DNA from: Hoeflea sp. 108
Lineage (GTDB): Bacteria > Pseudomonadota > Alphaproteobacteria > Rhizobiales > Rhizobiaceae
DNA: 64,000 bases
NCBI RefSeq assembly: GCF_000372965.1
Contig: NZ_KB890024.1
Span: 1-64,000 of the forward strand
Reading direction: 5' to 3'
A program made the position numbers and the translations under genes. Positions 9,313 through 17,551 of this stretch are shown here, piece after piece (the first letter of the stretch is position 1; each line of letters starts with the position of its first letter). Under the pieces are notes generated by a model. The model saw only the letters and a program-made list of their open reading frames with translations. It ran no database searches and was not told the DNA's origin.

Positions 9313-10566
9313 TTATGCGTAGCGCGAAAGCGACAGGTCGGCCACGTCGATCTCGGGGCGGACGCCGCCGATCATGTCGGCCAGCACGCGGCCCGAGCCG
9401 CAGGCCATGGTCCATCCCAGCGTGCCGTGGCCGGTGTTGAGGTAGAAATTGTCGAACTTGGCGCGTCCGATGACCGGCGTGCCGTCTGGTGTCATCGGGC
9501 GGAGGCCACTCCAGAAGCTGGCGCGGCTCTGGTCGGCGGCGCCGCCGAACAGGTCCTCGACCGAGAACTGCAGCGTCGCCTTGCGCGATGGCGACAGATC
9601 GGTGTTGAAGCCGGCGATCTCGGCCATGCCGCCGACACGGATGCGGTCACCCAGGCGCGTGATGGCGATCTTGTAGGTATCGTCCATGATGGTCGACACC
9701 GGCGCCTTGCTCTCGTCGACGATCGGAACCGTGATCGAATAGCCCTTGACCGGATAGACCGGAACCTTGAGACCGAGCGGCTTGACCAAGGCAGGTGTGA
9801 AGCTGCCGAGCGCGCCGACGAAAGTGTCGGCCTCGAATTCGCCGGCCGACGTGCGCACGGCAACGATGCGGTTGCCTTCCTGGCGCAGGCCTTCCAGCTT
9901 CACATTGTAGCGGAACTCGACGCCGAGGCCTTCGGCAAGCTTCGCCAGCTCGTTGGTGAACTTGAAGCAGTCGCCGGTCTCGTCATTGGGCAGGCGCAGG
10001 CCGCCGGCGATCTTCTCGCGCACCGGAGCAAGGCCTGGTTCTGCCGCGATGCAGCCCGAGGGGTCGAGCACTTCATAGGGCACGCCGTCGCTCTTCAGCA
10101 CCTCGATGTCCTTGGCCATGCCGTCGAGCTGCTTCTGGTAGCGGAACAGCTGCAGCGTGCCCTGCGTGCGGTGGTCGTATTCGATACCGGTGTCGTCGCG
10201 CAGATTGATCAGCTGGTCGCGGCTGTATTCGGCAAGGCGCACCATGCGGCTCTTGTTCAGGGCATAGCGGGCCGAGGTGCAGTTGCGCAGCATCGACGTC
10301 ACCCAGCTCCAGGTCTTGATGTCGAGCATCGGCTGGATGATCAGTGGGGCGTGCTTCATGAACACCCACTTGATCGCCTTCTGCGGAATGCCGGGGGCGG
10401 CCCAGGGCGAGGCATAGCCGGGCGAGATCTCGCCGGCATTGGCGAAGCTGGTCTCCAGCGCCGGGCCCGACTGGCGGTCGAGCACGGTGACCTTGTGGCC
10501 GGCCTTGGCCAGATAGTAGGCGGAGGTGACGCCGATGACGCCGGCGCCGAGGATGACTATGCGCAT
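9313..10566 (-). CDS. dadA: D-amino acid dehydrogenase, small subunit type
   Basis: A 417-residue flavoprotein that oxidatively deaminates D-amino acids, mainly D-alanine, to 2-oxo acids and ammonia, passing electrons to the respiratory chain from the inner membrane's cytoplasmic face. The N-terminus is a canonical FAD-binding Rossmann motif (VILGAGVIGVTSAYYLAKAG), and the DAO-family C-terminal stretch includes GLRPMTPDGTPVIGR and NTGHGTLGWT. Length matches the DadA family. It is the second gene of an operon: the racemase stop lies 14 bases upstream. Together they convert L-alanine to D-alanine to pyruvate. Control is probably by the divergent Lrp-type protein. Confidence 0.95.
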   Translation of the reverse strand: MRIVILGAGVIGVTSAYYLAKAGHKVTVLDRQSGPALETSFANAGEISPGYASPWAAPGIPQKAIKWVFMKHAPLIIQPMLDIKTWSWVTSMLRNCTSARYALNKSRMVRLAEYSRDQLINLRDDTGIEYDHRTQGTLQLFRYQKQLDGMAKDIEVLKSDGVPYEVLDPSGCIAAEPGLAPVREKIAGGLRLPNDETGDCFKFTNELAKLAEGLGVEFRYNVKLEGLRQEGNRIVAVRTSAGEFEADTFVGALGSFTPALVKPLGLKVPVYPVKGYSITVPIVDESKAPVSTIMDDTYKIAITRLGDRIRVGGMAEIAGFNTDLSPSRKATLQFSVEDLFGGAADQSRASFWSGLRPMTPDGTPVIGRAKFDNFYLNTGHGTLGWTMACGSGRVLADMIGGVRPEIDVADLSLSRYA

Positions 10567-10580
10567 GATTGCCCCTGTGG

Positions 10581-11714
10581 TTAGCGCGCTGCCGGGCTCA
10601 GGTAGCGGCGGTCGTAACGCCGGCCCAGGCTGGTCAGGATTTCGTAGGAAATGGTGCCGGCGTCCGCCGCGATAGCCTCGAGCGACTGGTGCGGGCCGAT
10701 CAGCTCGACCATGCTGCCGAGCTTCAGCGCGCCTGGCTCGAGCGCGGTCACGTCGAGGATGATGCTGTCCATCGATACGCGGCCGACGATGGGCAGGCGC
10801 ACGCCGCCGAAATAGGCGGCACCGGAATTGCTGAGATGGCGGGGCAGGCCGTCGGCATAACCGGCGACGATGGTGGCCAGCCGCATCTCGGTCTTGGCAA
10901 CGAAGCTCGCGCCATAGCCGATCTCGGCCCCTTCGGGCACGGTGCGGGTCTGGACCACGCGAATGTCCAGCCGCACCACCTGATGCATCGGGTTGTCGTG
11001 GCCGTCCAGCGGCGCGCCGCCATAAAGTGCTATGCCCGGGCGCGCCAGGTCGCCGCGATAGTCTTCGCCGAGGAAGATACCGGCCGAGTTGGCGAACGAC
11101 AGTTTGGCGTCGCCAAAGCGCTTGCGGATGGCCTTCATGCGGCCAAGCTGGCGCGGATTGGCGTCGTGCTCGGGCTCGTCGCCGCAGGCAAGGTGGCTCA
11201 TGATGATGTCGACATGGACGCCATCAAGCCGTTCCGGTTCGGCCAGCAGGGTGTCGACTTCCTGTGGCTCGAGGCCGAGCCGCGACATGCCGGTGTCGAC
11301 CTGTATGACTGCCGGCAGCGTCTTGCCGAGCGCCCTGGCAGTCGCCGTCCAGTTGGCCACCTGCTCCAGCGAGTTCAGCACGGGCACGATGCCGAGCGCT
11401 GCGCAATCATCCTCGCTGCCCGGCAGCAGGCCGTTCAGCACCAGGATGCGCGCGTCGCTGCGGAGATAGGGCTTGAGGCGGAGCGCCTCGATGAAATGGG
11501 CGACGAAGAAGTCGCGGCAGCCGGCGTTGTAAAGCGCCGGTGCGACATGGGCGACACCGAGCCCGTAGGCGTCAGCCTTGACCACGGCGGCGGCGCGCGA
11601 CGGCGCGGCCCGGCGGACCAGCTCTTCGTAATTGGCAACGAGCGCTGCAAGATCGATGGTCAGCACTCCGCAGGCGGCACGGCTTTCGATATCGTTCTGC
11701 ACGGTCGTATCCAT
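10581..11714 (-). CDS. dadX: Alanine racemase (catabolic, PLP-dependent)
   Basis: A 377-residue alanine racemase interconverting L- and D-alanine. The PLP-lysine motif VVKADAYGLG is near residue 40, followed by LARPGIALYGGAPL and the second-half GYGASF and VSMDSI signatures. I chose the start giving MDTTVQND because GAGGA lies about 10 bases upstream; the longer frame has no racemase-like sequence and would run into the divergent regulator. It lies 14 bases upstream of dadA in one operon, so the catabolic role (DadX) is likelier than the cell-wall role (Alr). That split is inferred from context, not from residues. Confidence 0.92.
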   Translation of the reverse strand: MDTTVQNDIESRAACGVLTIDLAALVANYEELVRRAAPSRAAAVVKADAYGLGVAHVAPALYNAGCRDFFVAHFIEALRLKPYLRSDARILVLNGLLPGSEDDCAALGIVPVLNSLEQVANWTATARALGKTLPAVIQVDTGMSRLGLEPQEVDTLLAEPERLDGVHVDIIMSHLACGDEPEHDANPRQLGRMKAIRKRFGDAKLSFANSAGIFLGEDYRGDLARPGIALYGGAPLDGHDNPMHQVVRLDIRVVQTRTVPEGAEIGYGASFVAKTEMRLATIVAGYADGLPRHLSNSGAAYFGGVRLPIVGRVSMDSIILDVTALEPGALKLGSMVELIGPHQSLEAIAADAGTISYEILTSLGRRYDRRYLSPAAR

Positions 11715-11844
11715 CAGGGAAAAGGTCCTCGCCAACCCCAGAATGATACCGCAACGATCGGCGAAAATCTTGCCAATGTGGCGAAGCTTGTGCGAACGGA
11801 GTTCAGTTCGTGAAATTTTCGTCGCCAGTTTGGAAGGAAATGCG

Positions 11845-12306
11845 ATGCCCTCGCTCGACACGATAGACCGTGGCATCATCCGTGCCCTCAGGGCCAATGC
11901 GCGTATCAGCAATGCCAAACTGGCGGCCGAGGTCGGGCTGTCGCCGTCGGCGTGCCTGCGGCGGGTGCAGATCCTGGAGCAGGAAGGCGTGATCCGCGGC
12001 TACACCGCGCTGCTCGGCAACGCCGCGAGCGAGGAGGGCATCGCCGTCATGGTGCAGATCACGCTCGAGCGACAGACCGAGGATTACTTCAACCGCTTCG
12101 AGTTGGCGGTGCGGCGGCACCCTGAAATCAAGGAGTGCTACCTGATGACCGGCGATTCCGACTATTTCCTGCGCGTCGAGGTCGAGAGTGCTGGCGATTT
12201 CGAGCGCGTGCACAAGGAAATCCTGTCGGCTCTGCCGGGGCTCGCGCGCATCCATTCAAGCTTCTCGATCCGCAACGTGCTGCAGTCGAAAAGGCCGAAG
12301 GCTTAG
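11845..12306 (+). CDS. Lrp/AsnC-family transcriptional regulator (probable DadR)
   Basis: A 153-residue Lrp/AsnC regulator: an N-terminal helix-turn-helix (residues 5-60, with LDTIDRGIIRALRANARIS and LAAEVGLSPSACLRRVQ) and a C-terminal RAM ligand-binding domain (ECYLMTGDSDYFLRVEV). The ATG follows GGAAGGA at good spacing. It is divergent from dadX-dadA with a 130-base shared region. That is the arrangement of Lrp-type activators that sense alanine and switch on the dad operon. The assignment as dad regulator is inferred from position. Confidence 0.9.
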   Translation: MPSLDTIDRGIIRALRANARISNAKLAAEVGLSPSACLRRVQILEQEGVIRGYTALLGNAASEEGIAVMVQITLERQTEDYFNRFELAVRRHPEIKECYLMTGDSDYFLRVEVESAGDFERVHKEILSALPGLARIHSSFSIRNVLQSKRPKA

Positions 12307-12310
12307 AGCA

Positions 12311-12358
12311 ATTCCAGGAAAAGTGCGCAGCGGTTTTCCGTCCTGAATTGCGCAAAAA
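12311..12358. repeat. Dispersed rhizobial-type repeat, copy 1
   Basis: The element starts with TTCCAGGAAAAGTGCG, 5 bases after the lrp stop, and continues through AGCGGTTTTCC and AATTGCG. A second, related copy is at 29582-29634. Short elements of this sort are widespread between genes in Mesorhizobium and relatives (general knowledge; no search run). Confidence 0.65.
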
Positions 12359-12412
12359 CAAAGAGATAGAGGGTTTGCGCTACTCGAAGAAAAGCGGAAC
12401 GCTCTCGTGAAG

Positions 12413-12446
12413 AAAACCCGGCGTCGCTTGCGACGCCGGGTTTTTT
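12413..12446. terminator. Bidirectional intrinsic terminator
   Basis: Perfect 10-base stem CCCGGCGTCG / CGACGCCGGG around CTTG, flanked by AAAA and TTTTTT. It ends the lrp transcript and also lies just past the 3' end of the convergent dehydrogenase gene. Confidence 0.9.
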
Positions 12447-12453
12447 CTCGACC

Positions 12454-13887
12454 TCAGGCGCCGGCCTGGGTCACGAACTTGGTGATCAGATAGGCCTCAA
12501 GCGCCTCCGAGCCGCCTTCCGAGCCGTAGCCGCTGTCCTTGATGCCGCCGAACGGCACCTCAGGCAGAGCGAGGCCGAGATGGTTGACTGTCAGCATGCC
12601 GGTCTCGATCTCGGCGCTGAGGTCGGTGATCGTCTTGCTCGACTTGGCGAAAGCGTAGGCCGCAAGCCCGAAGGGCAGGCGGTTGGCCTCGGCAACGACG
12701 TCGTCGAAGCTCTTGAACGGCATCACCAGGGCGACGGGGCCGAACGGCTCCTCGTTCATGATGCGCATGTCGGGGCGCAGGCCGGTCAGTACGGTCGGCT
12801 CGAAATAGGAACCCTTGTTGCCGATGCGCTTGCCGCCGGTCTCGATCCTGGCGCCGTCGCTGACGGCATCGTTGATCAGCTTCTCGACCGCTTCCAGGCG
12901 GCGCTCATTGACCAGCGGGCCCATGCGGGTGCCGTCTGCAAGGCCGTCGCCGACCTTCACCGCTTTGGCATGCTCGACGAACTTGCCGAGGAAGCGGTCA
13001 TAGGAGCCCTCCTGGATCAGGAAGCGCGTCGGCGACACGCAGACCTGTCCGGCATTGCGGAACTTCGAGCCGGCGAGCGTCGCGGCCGCATGGTCGATGT
13101 CGGCGTCGTCGAACACCATCGCTGGCGCATGGCCGCCGAGTTCCATCGTGGCGCGCTTCATGTGCTGACCGGCGAGGGCCGCGAGATGTTTGCCGACAGG
13201 CACCGAGCCGGTGAACGACACCTTGCGGATGACGGGATGCGGCACGAGGTAGCCGGAAATCTCAGGCGGGTTGCCGTAGACGAGGTTGAGCACGCCGTCG
13301 GGCAGGCCGGCATCCTTGAAGATGTCGCCGAGGAAGGCGGGAGAGCCGGGGGTCTCTTCCGGCGGCTTGACGATGATCGAGCAACCGGTGGCAAGGGCTG
13401 CGCCGATCTTGCGCACCGCCTGTGAAACCGGGAAGTTCCACGGTGTGAACGCCGCCACCGGGCCGACCGGCTCCTTGATGACGAGCTGGGTGATGCCGGC
13501 GGCGCGGGCGGGCACGACGCGGCCATAGGTGCGGCGACCTTCCTCGGCGAACCAGTCGATCAGGTCGGCCGACGACAGCACTTCCATCTTCGATTCGGCG
13601 AAGGGCTTGCCCTGCTCGACCGACAGGACCTCAGCGATGGTGTCGGCGCGCTCGCGCATCAGGTCGGCGGCGCGGCGCATGATCTTGGAGCGCTCATAGG
13701 CCGAAACCTTGCGCCACAGCTTGAAGCCGCGATCGGCGGCGGCCAGCGCGCGGTCGAGATCGGCCTTGCCGGCGGACGCGACCCGGCCGATCACCTCGTT
13801 GGTGGCGGGATTGTAGATGTCGATGGTCTTGCCACCTTCGGCAGGGGTCCACTTGCCGTCGATGAACAGGTTTACATCAGGATACAT
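12454..13887 (-). CDS. gabD: NAD(P)-dependent succinate-semialdehyde dehydrogenase-like aldehyde dehydrogenase
   Basis: A 477-residue aldehyde dehydrogenase of the GabD class, oxidising succinate semialdehyde (or glutarate semialdehyde) to the acid in the cytoplasm. Visible landmarks: cofactor region FTPWNFPVSQAVRKIGAALATGCSIIVKP, the general-base region MELGGHAP, the nucleophile region GQVCVSPTR and the late NEEPFGPVA motif. Full length for the family. It precedes, with an 88-base gap, an LhgO-like oxidase read in the same direction; a class III aminotransferase lies beyond. That company suggests 5-aminovalerate/glutarate or GABA breakdown, but substrate cannot be fixed from sequence alone. 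Confidence 0.85.
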   Translation of the reverse strand: MYPDVNLFIDGKWTPAEGGKTIDIYNPATNEVIGRVASAGKADLDRALAAADRGFKLWRKVSAYERSKIMRRAADLMRERADTIAEVLSVEQGKPFAESKMEVLSSADLIDWFAEEGRRTYGRVVPARAAGITQLVIKEPVGPVAAFTPWNFPVSQAVRKIGAALATGCSIIVKPPEETPGSPAFLGDIFKDAGLPDGVLNLVYGNPPEISGYLVPHPVIRKVSFTGSVPVGKHLAALAGQHMKRATMELGGHAPAMVFDDADIDHAAATLAGSKFRNAGQVCVSPTRFLIQEGSYDRFLGKFVEHAKAVKVGDGLADGTRMGPLVNERRLEAVEKLINDAVSDGARIETGGKRIGNKGSYFEPTVLTGLRPDMRIMNEEPFGPVALVMPFKSFDDVVAEANRLPFGLAAYAFAKSSKTITDLSAEIETGMLTVNHLGLALPEVPFGGIKDSGYGSEGGSEALEAYLITKFVTQAGA

Positions 13888-13975
13888 GGTCGGTCCTTGC
13901 TGGTATGGGCGGAAGCTGGTGTGGCGGGTCGAGGCCTGCGTCGTGCTGGCCTAGACGCGATTTGGATCGGTCGCG

Positions 13976-15097
13976 CTAGATATAGGTTGGTCCAATCTTT
14001 TGGACCACAAGTTCGGCGATGGCGAGCGACGAGGTCAGCCCGGGGCTTTCGATGCCAAACAGGTTGATCAGGCCGGAGACACCGTGCGTCTCCGGTCCCT
14101 GAATGACGAAGTCGGCGGCCGGATCGCCGGGGCCCGACAGCTTGGGCCGGATGCCGCTATAGGTCGGGCTGAGCCCGCCATCGGCGAGACCGGGCCAGTA
14201 TCTGCGGATTTCGCCATAGAAATGGTCGGCGCGGCGCGGGTCGACCGTGTAGTCCTTGTCGTCAATCCATTCGACATCCGGGCCGAAGCGCATGCCGCCA
14301 TTAAGGTCTAGCGTCAGGTGCACGCCGAGCCCGCCCGGTTCAGGAACGGGATAGATCAACCGCGAAAAAGCCGGCTTGCCGGTGACGGAGAAATAGCTGC
14401 CGCGGGCATAACGCAGCGACGGCACGAATGTAGGGTCGAGGCCTTCGAGCGATGCGGCCAGCTTGTTGGCTCCTAGGCCCGCGGCATTGACGAAATGCCG
14501 CGCAGCGATCTCGAAGGAAGCGCCGGTCGATGTATCCTGCGTCTGCAGCACGAACAGGCCGCCGTCGATCCGCCCCGACACGATCTCGGTGTTGAGGCTG
14601 AGGAAGGCGCCGCCATCTTCCGCCTCGCCGAGCAGGGCCAGCATCAACGCATGGCTGTCGATGATGCCGGTCGATGGCGAATGCACCGCGGCATGACAGG
14701 TGAGCGACGGCTCCATCGCCATCGTCTCGGACGCGCTCAGCATCACCAGGTCGTCGACGCCGTTGGCCTTTGCCTTGGCGATGATGCCTGCCAGCGTCGC
14801 CTGCTGTTCCGGCAGGGTTGCCACGATCAGCTTGCCGCAGCGCTTGTGCGGGATGCTGCGCTCGGCGGCATAAGCATAGAGCCTGTCGCGCCCGGCAACG
14901 CACAGCTTCGCCTTCAGGCTGCCTTCCGGATAATAGATGCCGGCATGGATGACCTCGGAATTGCGCGAGCTGGTCTCGGTGCCGATGGCGTCCGCCGCCT
15001 CGACAATGATCGTCTCCATGCCGCGGCTGGCAAGTTCGCGGGCGACCGCAAGGCCGATGACGCCGGCGCCGGCAACGATGCAATCGACGGTGTCCAT
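13976..15097 (-). CDS. lhgO: FAD-dependent L-2-hydroxyglutarate oxidase-like protein
   Basis: A 373-residue DAO-family flavoprotein resembling LhgO, which oxidises L-2-hydroxyglutarate to 2-oxoglutarate and passes electrons to quinone. It has an N-terminal FAD motif (CIVAGAGVIGLAVARELASRG), then the characteristic SSRNSEVIHAGIYYP stretch, and late SGIRPKLSGPG and FGIESPGLTSSLAIAE. I used the ATG at MDTVDC because GGAGAC precedes it and the next gene upstream ends one base before; the longer frame is not protein-like. It sits in an operon with a GntR regulator. No CsiD/GlaH glutarate hydroxylase is seen in the window. Confidence 0.85.
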   Translation of the reverse strand: MDTVDCIVAGAGVIGLAVARELASRGMETIIVEAADAIGTETSSRNSEVIHAGIYYPEGSLKAKLCVAGRDRLYAYAAERSIPHKRCGKLIVATLPEQQATLAGIIAKAKANGVDDLVMLSASETMAMEPSLTCHAAVHSPSTGIIDSHALMLALLGEAEDGGAFLSLNTEIVSGRIDGGLFVLQTQDTSTGASFEIAARHFVNAAGLGANKLAASLEGLDPTFVPSLRYARGSYFSVTGKPAFSRLIYPVPEPGGLGVHLTLDLNGGMRFGPDVEWIDDKDYTVDPRRADHFYGEIRRYWPGLADGGLSPTYSGIRPKLSGPGDPAADFVIQGPETHGVSGLINLFGIESPGLTSSLAIAELVVQKIGPTYI

Positions 15098-15098
15098 G

Positions 15099-15779
15099 TC
15101 AGTCTCCGGCCGGCTTGAGGGCGGCAAGGCGGTCGATGATGACCGAACTCGCACCCTTGATGTCGTCGACAATGGCGCGTTCGGCGCCGTCGGCATCACG
15201 CGCTTCGATCGCCGCCAGAAGCGCGTGGTGATGGTCGATCATCGTCCGTCCGCCATGTTCGTAGGACGCCGCGATCAGCGGCCCCATCTGCAGCCACAGG
15301 CGACCGAGGATGCCGCGCAAAACGGCCATGTCGGCGATCTCGGCCAGTGCGAAATGGAAGGTCTGATTCAGTTCGAGCGCCCCGCTCCAGTCCTCGATCG
15401 CGATGGCGTGCTCGTTCCGGTCGATCAAGTCGCGCAGCCTGGCGATATCATCGGGCGTCGCCTTCAACGCCGCCTCGCGCGCGCCGAGCCCTTCGAGCTT
15501 CACCCTGATCTGGCGAATCTCGAGATAGCGCTCCAGCGTCATCACGGGCACGCGCACCTCGCGCGCCGACTTCTGCACCAGCGCCTCGTCCTGGATCAGC
15601 CTGAGGATCGCGTCGCGCACCGGCGTCACGCTGGTACCCAGTGACTGGGCGAGATCGCGGATGGTCAGCCGCGCACCGGGAGCGAAGCGGCCTCTGATCA
15701 GCGCCTCCGACAGTTGGCCGTAGACGACCTCGCCGAGATTGTCGTGCGCCACCGCCTGGAAGCCGAAAGTCTCGTTCAT
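15099..15779 (-). CDS. GntR-family regulator with FCD domain
   Basis: A 226-residue FadR-subfamily GntR regulator. Residues 15-80 are the winged helix (YGQLSEALIRGRFAPGARLTIRDLAQSLGTSVTPVRDAILRL); the remainder is an all-helical FCD effector domain with acidic and histidine residues that often bind a metal and carboxylate. It lies immediately upstream of lhgO (the stop is one base from the lhgO start) and is divergent from the aminotransferase gene. The same type of regulator (CsiR) controls the E. coli csiD-lhgO-gabDTP operon. A palindrome overlapping a promoter at 15930-15964 is a candidate operator. Confidence 0.9.
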   Translation of the reverse strand: MNETFGFQAVAHDNLGEVVYGQLSEALIRGRFAPGARLTIRDLAQSLGTSVTPVRDAILRLIQDEALVQKSAREVRVPVMTLERYLEIRQIRVKLEGLGAREAALKATPDDIARLRDLIDRNEHAIAIEDWSGALELNQTFHFALAEIADMAVLRGILGRLWLQMGPLIAASYEHGGRTMIDHHHALLAAIEARDADGAERAIVDDIKGASSVIIDRLAALKPAGD

Positions 15780-15929
15780 CGCCCGGTCTCGCTGTCCGGC
15801 ATCCGGTCCTGAAGCCCATCTTCGGAGAGGATGCCGCCTGGTTTCAAGCGGCCGTGTGTCCCTTTGTTGGTACCGGCCAGACGCGAGGCCGTGGCCTCAT
15901 CTGGCCCGCCGGTGCGCCGTCTCTGGCCC

Positions 15930-15964
15930 TTGACATTGGTCCACACGAAAAACATGATGCATCA
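15930..15964 (+). promoter_or_regulatory. Candidate sigma-70 promoter with overlapping palindrome
   Basis: TTGACA at 15930-15935, a 17-base spacer, then CATGAT at 15953-15958. The perfect palindrome TGATGCATCA (15955-15964) covers the -10 element and the probable start site. This would place the aminotransferase gene under repression by a dimeric regulator, most simply the divergent GntR protein. It leaves a leader of about 105 bases. Confidence 0.5.
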
Positions 15965-16069
15965 AACAGCAATTTGCGGATTTTGCAAGCGGTCGCCCGA
16001 ACAGGCGAGTGCGAAATCAACGACATCGTCGCCTATCAGGCAACGCCCCACCCAACCAAGGAAACGACA

Positions 16070-17440
16070 ATGGACAGCCAGCCCAATTCGCCCGAGGCGC
16101 GCGACAAGAAATTCCACATGCACGCCTACACCAATGCTCGCCGCCACCAGGAGGTCGGACCGCTGATCATCGAAAAGGGCGACGGCATCTATGTCGAGGA
16201 CATCTCGGGCAAGCGCTACATCGAGGCGATGTCGGGCCTGTGGAGCGTTGGCGTTGGCTTCTCCGAGCAACGCCTCGTCGATGCCGCGACCAGGCAGATG
16301 GCCAAGCTACCCTTCTACCACAACTTCACCCACAAGGGTCACTCGCCGGTGATCGACCTCGCCGAGAAGCTGGTGACGATGGCGCCGGTGCCGATGAGCA
16401 AGGCGTTCTTCACCAACTCCGGATCCGAGGCCAACGACACGGCCATGAAAATGATCTGGTATCGCTCCAACGCGCTTGGTCAGCCTGAGCGCAAGAAGAT
16501 CATCTCGCGCAAGCGCGCCTATCACGGCGTCACCATTGCTTCGGCCAGCCTCACCGGCCTGCCCTACAACCACATGTCCTTCGACCTGCCGATCGCCAAC
16601 GTGCTGCATACTTCGTCGCCGCACCATTGGCGCGAGGCGCTGCCCGGCGAGACCGAGCAGCAGTTCTCGACGCGCCTCGCCGACGATCTCGAAAAGCTGA
16701 TTCTGGCCGAGGGTCCTGAGACCATCGCCGCCTTCTTCGGCGAGCCGGTCATGGGTGCGGGCGGCGTAGTCGTTCCGCCGGCCGGCTATTGGGAGAAGAT
16801 CCAGGCAGTTCTGAAGAAGTACGACATCCTGCTCGTCGCCGACGAAGTCATCTGCGGCTTCGGCCGCACCGGCAACATGTTCGGCACCGAGACCTACGCC
16901 ATGCAGCCCGACATCATGGTCATGTCGAAGCAGATCTCGTCGTCCTATCTGCCGATCTCGGCGATGCTGATCAACGACAAGGTGTTCGAGCCGCTCGCCG
17001 ACGAAAGCAACCGCATCGGCACCTTCGGCCACGGCTTCACCGCCGGCGGCCATCCGGTGGCGGCGGCCGTTGCACTTGAGAACATCAACATCATCGAGGA
17101 GCGCAACCTCGTCGCCAACGCCCGCGAGGTCGGCGCCCACATGCAGAAGCGCCTGGCGCGTGTCGCCTCGCACGATCTCGTCGGCGAAGTCCGCGGCGTG
17201 GCCCTCATCGGCGCCATGGAGCTTGTCGCAGACAAGGCGACCAAGGCGCCCTGGGGCAACGTCGGCGCGCTCGGCGGCCTGGTCAACGGCATCCTCCAGC
17301 AGAACGGCATCATCTCCCGCAACATGGGCGACTCGCTCGCCTTCTGCCCGCCGCTGATCATCAACGACAAGCAGGTCGATGACATCTTCGACGCCGTCGA
17401 GAAGTCGCTCGACGAGGCCGCCAAGCAGGTCAAGGCCTGA
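16070..17440 (+). CDS. Class III (omega-)aminotransferase, PLP-dependent
   Basis: A 456-residue class III aminotransferase that moves an amino group from an omega-amino acid or amine to pyruvate or 2-oxoglutarate. Landmarks are KAFFTNSGSEANDTAMKM (phosphate and substrate region), DEVICGFGRTGNMFGTE and the PLP lysine at residue 287 in MVMSKQISSSYLP. The ATG follows AAGGA at proper spacing; an upstream in-frame extension is leader, not protein. Exact substrate (GABA, 5-aminovalerate, beta-alanine, putrescine) is unresolved. Divergence from the GntR regulator and nearness to GabD- and LhgO-like enzymes suggest it feeds semialdehyde to the dehydrogenase. Confidence 0.88.
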   Translation: MDSQPNSPEARDKKFHMHAYTNARRHQEVGPLIIEKGDGIYVEDISGKRYIEAMSGLWSVGVGFSEQRLVDAATRQMAKLPFYHNFTHKGHSPVIDLAEKLVTMAPVPMSKAFFTNSGSEANDTAMKMIWYRSNALGQPERKKIISRKRAYHGVTIASASLTGLPYNHMSFDLPIANVLHTSSPHHWREALPGETEQQFSTRLADDLEKLILAEGPETIAAFFGEPVMGAGGVVVPPAGYWEKIQAVLKKYDILLVADEVICGFGRTGNMFGTETYAMQPDIMVMSKQISSSYLPISAMLINDKVFEPLADESNRIGTFGHGFTAGGHPVAAAVALENINIIEERNLVANAREVGAHMQKRLARVASHDLVGEVRGVALIGAMELVADKATKAPWGNVGALGGLVNGILQQNGIISRNMGDSLAFCPPLIINDKQVDDIFDAVEKSLDEAAKQVKA

Positions 17441-17466
17441 TCGCAGGGAACAGTCCGCATCAGCAG

Positions 17467-17493
17467 AAAGCCCGCCATCTGGCGGGCTTTTTT
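17467..17493 (+). terminator. Intrinsic terminator of the aminotransferase gene
   Basis: AAAGCCCGCC / GGCGGGCTTT stem around ATCT, followed by further T residues, 26 bases after the stop codon. Confidence 0.9.
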
Positions 17494-17517
17494 GTTGGCG
17501 ACGGTACGTGAGAGGGA

Positions 17518-17540
17518 CCTTCTCCCGCGGGAGGAGAAGG
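17518..17540. repeat. REP-like hairpin
   Basis: Arms CCTTCTCC and GGAGAAGG around a short GC-rich loop, between two convergent genes. It resembles the hairpin at 39429-39451, which suggests one family of dispersed intergenic hairpins. Confidence 0.5.
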
Positions 17541-17551
17541 AAGGGCGACCC

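Noticed and set aside
11793..11810. CGAAC...GTTCG inverted repeat as the Lrp operator in the dad gap
   Set aside because: Five-base arms only; too weak to list as a site in GC-rich DNA, though the gap probably does contain Lrp-type sites.
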